A DNA stretch of 13,004 nt, from the NCBI GenBank assembly GCA_007128675.1, contig SKWY01000412.1, positions 1 to 13,004 on the forward strand. Direction: 5' to 3'. How positions within the stretch are numbered: position 1 is the stretch's first letter; each line of letters starts with the position of its first letter. The position numbers and the translations under genes were made by a program. This stretch comes from Deltaproteobacteria bacterium. Its GTDB lineage: Bacteria > Myxococcota > Myxococcia > SLRQ01. Below the pieces are notes generated by a model, which saw only the letters and a list, made by a program, of their open reading frames with translations, ran no database searches and was not told the origin of the DNA. This document shows, piece after piece, positions 12,033 to 13,004 of the stretch.

Positions 12033-13004
12033 GGTTCTCGGCCCTTCTTGTAGTCTCGATGACGGCCTGCATGGTGCCGGCCTTCGATGCTAGGGCTCAC
12101 GAGACCGGCTCCTTGCATGTCCATGCTTTTGGCGAGATTGGAGCAAGGGCTCTCGACGGCGAGCTCTACATCGCTGTTCGCCCAGGCGTCGTTCTGGAGT
12201 CCGACTCCTTCAACCTGATCATCGCCCCTCTATTGCATTTCGGTCTCGACGATGACAACCGGCCTGCCCTTCGATCCGAGGATCTCGATTCTCTGGGCGA
12301 CTACGGCAGGGCATTATACCTTTTGCACGCGAGAGGCCGAGACGGGCGCTGGGCTGTGAGAGCGGGGGCTCTCGCCAACGAGAGCCTCGGAAGCGGAAGC
12401 GTGGTTGGCGGCTGGGTAGCCTCTTTGGACCCGGATTCGGCCCGGACCGCGGTTCGCCTCGACATAAGCGGGGATGCCTTTTCCCTCGAGGCGATTGCTT
12501 CAGGCCTCTTCGATCTAGTGTTGCTCGCGGCGCGTCTTCAGGTCTCTCCAGTCGTCTTGGCAGGGGGTAGCGGCCGTGCCGCGGGGTCTTGGCGCATCGG
12601 AGTGTTGGGCGCCGTGGATCCGAACGCTCCCGTGGCGCTGTCCGGGGAGCTCGGTGGCGAGAGGAAGCCCGAAGCCGTCACGGAGGCCGTTGGTTACGTC
12701 GCCTTGGACATGCGCCTTACGCTCTACCGGGACCACAGAGTGCTCATAGAACCCTACACGGACGTCGTGTTCTCTGTCGGGGGCCCGCGAGCCGGCCAGG
12801 GTGCCCTACATTCGGGGCTGCTTACTCAGGTTGAGACAAGGGCCCCGTGGCGCTTCTTGCTCGAGGCCGAGGTGCGCCGGCTTGACGCCGGCTATCTGGC
12901 GCGGCCATTCGATGCGTTCTACTCGTTGGAGCGGTGGGGTTTTCCGATTGGAAGCTCATCCACGAAGGTCGCCGCGGATGCGATCGCGGCGGGGTGGGGA
13001 GGTG
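12029..13004 (+). CDS. Exported beta-rich protein, probably outer-membrane, 3' end outside the window
   Basis: The frame starts at GTG 12029, overlapping the previous stop as GTGA, and stays open for 325 codons to the window end. Residues 1-23 form a signal peptide (RFSALLVVSMTACMVPAF, then ARA before HETG). The rest consists of short alternating-hydrophobicity segments separated by Gly/Asp/Asn turns, for example LHVHAFGEIGARALDGELYIAV, FNLIIAPLLHFGLDDDN, SWRIGVLGAVD, VLIEPYTDVVFSVGG and RFLLEAEVRRLDAGYL. This pattern is usual for outer-membrane beta-barrels. No family was recognised, and the barrel-closing C-terminal strand, ending in an aromatic residue, cannot be seen. The GTG start is chosen because it gives the complete signal peptide and the 4-nt overlap; ATG codons at 12059 and 12071 would cut into it. 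It is probably co-translated with the small exported protein. Confidence 0.75.
   Translation, partial: MRFSALLVVSMTACMVPAFDARAHETGSLHVHAFGEIGARALDGELYIAVRPGVVLESDSFNLIIAPLLHFGLDDDNRPALRSEDLDSLGDYGRALYLLHARGRDGRWAVRAGALANESLGSGSVVGGWVASLDPDSARTAVRLDISGDAFSLEAIASGLFDLVLLAARLQVSPVVLAGGSGRAAGSWRIGVLGAVDPNAPVALSGELGGERKPEAVTEAVGYVALDMRLTLYRDHRVLIEPYTDVVFSVGGPRAGQGALHSGLLTQVETRAPWRFLLEAEVRRLDAGYLARPFDAFYSLERWGFPIGSSSTKVAADAIAAGWGG

Noticed and set aside
1..13004. tRNA, rRNA, CRISPR array, insertion sequence or phage genes.
   Set aside because: No tRNA T-loop with matching stems, no regularly spaced repeats, and no transposase or integrase sequence was seen on either strand by eye.

Overview
The window is GC-rich, densely packed, purely bacterial DNA. 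It looks like a Gram-negative (two-membrane) chromosome. The evidence is a DUF4175-type membrane/coiled-coil protein, several exported proteins, a probable outer-membrane beta protein, an ECF sigma/anti-sigma pair and a quinone-biosynthesis methyltransferase. The style (Peptidase_MA+TPR+PEGA exported protein, anti-sigma with a membrane anchor, AGG/CTC-GAG-rich codons) suggests Myxococcota or another former 'deltaproteobacterial' lineage, but this is only a guess. No tRNA, rRNA, CRISPR, insertion sequence or phage gene was seen.

Layout. (1) 1-377 (+): the 3' end of a type I phosphodiesterase/nucleotide-pyrophosphatase-like enzyme. (2) 472-5642 (-): a two-gene operon, a DUF4175-like membrane protein overlapping by 4 nt an exported metallopeptidase-like TPR protein with a C-terminal PEGA domain. 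It converges on gene 1. (3) 5643-5942: about 300 bp without a gene. (4) 5943-8316 (-): a cytoplasmic PAS-type histidine kinase, a YhbY/CRM RNA-binding protein, then, 7 nt further, a haloalkane-dehalogenase-like alpha/beta hydrolase that has lost its nucleophile and both halide-binding tryptophans. (5) 8417-9729 (+): UbiE/MenG methyltransferase, a hairpin-rich leader, and an HPF/RaiA-like ribosome-associated protein with a good Shine-Dalgarno. (6) 9730-10146: about 417 bp without a convincing gene but rich in inverted repeats. (7) 10147 to the window end (+): ECF sigma factor, a 211-nt gap holding two doubtful tiny ORFs, membrane-anchored anti-sigma factor, a small exported protein of unknown family, and an exported, probably outer-membrane, beta protein. 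The last starts at a GTG overlapping the previous stop and runs off the window.

How the genes may work together. The region 7 cassette reads as an envelope-sensing unit: sigma factor, its membrane-tethered inhibitor, and two exported products that could be sensor, target or effector. The region 2 pair also faces the envelope: a membrane-anchored coiled-coil protein co-translated with a secreted metallopeptidase-like protein. Regions 4 and 5 are mostly housekeeping or stress genes (ribosome assembly, quinone synthesis, ribosome-associated factor). The odd member is the dehalogenase-like protein, whose fold is intact while its catalytic centre is not. The two least characterised and most interesting parts are the sigma-factor cassette with its two unknown exported proteins and the catalytically altered hydrolase.
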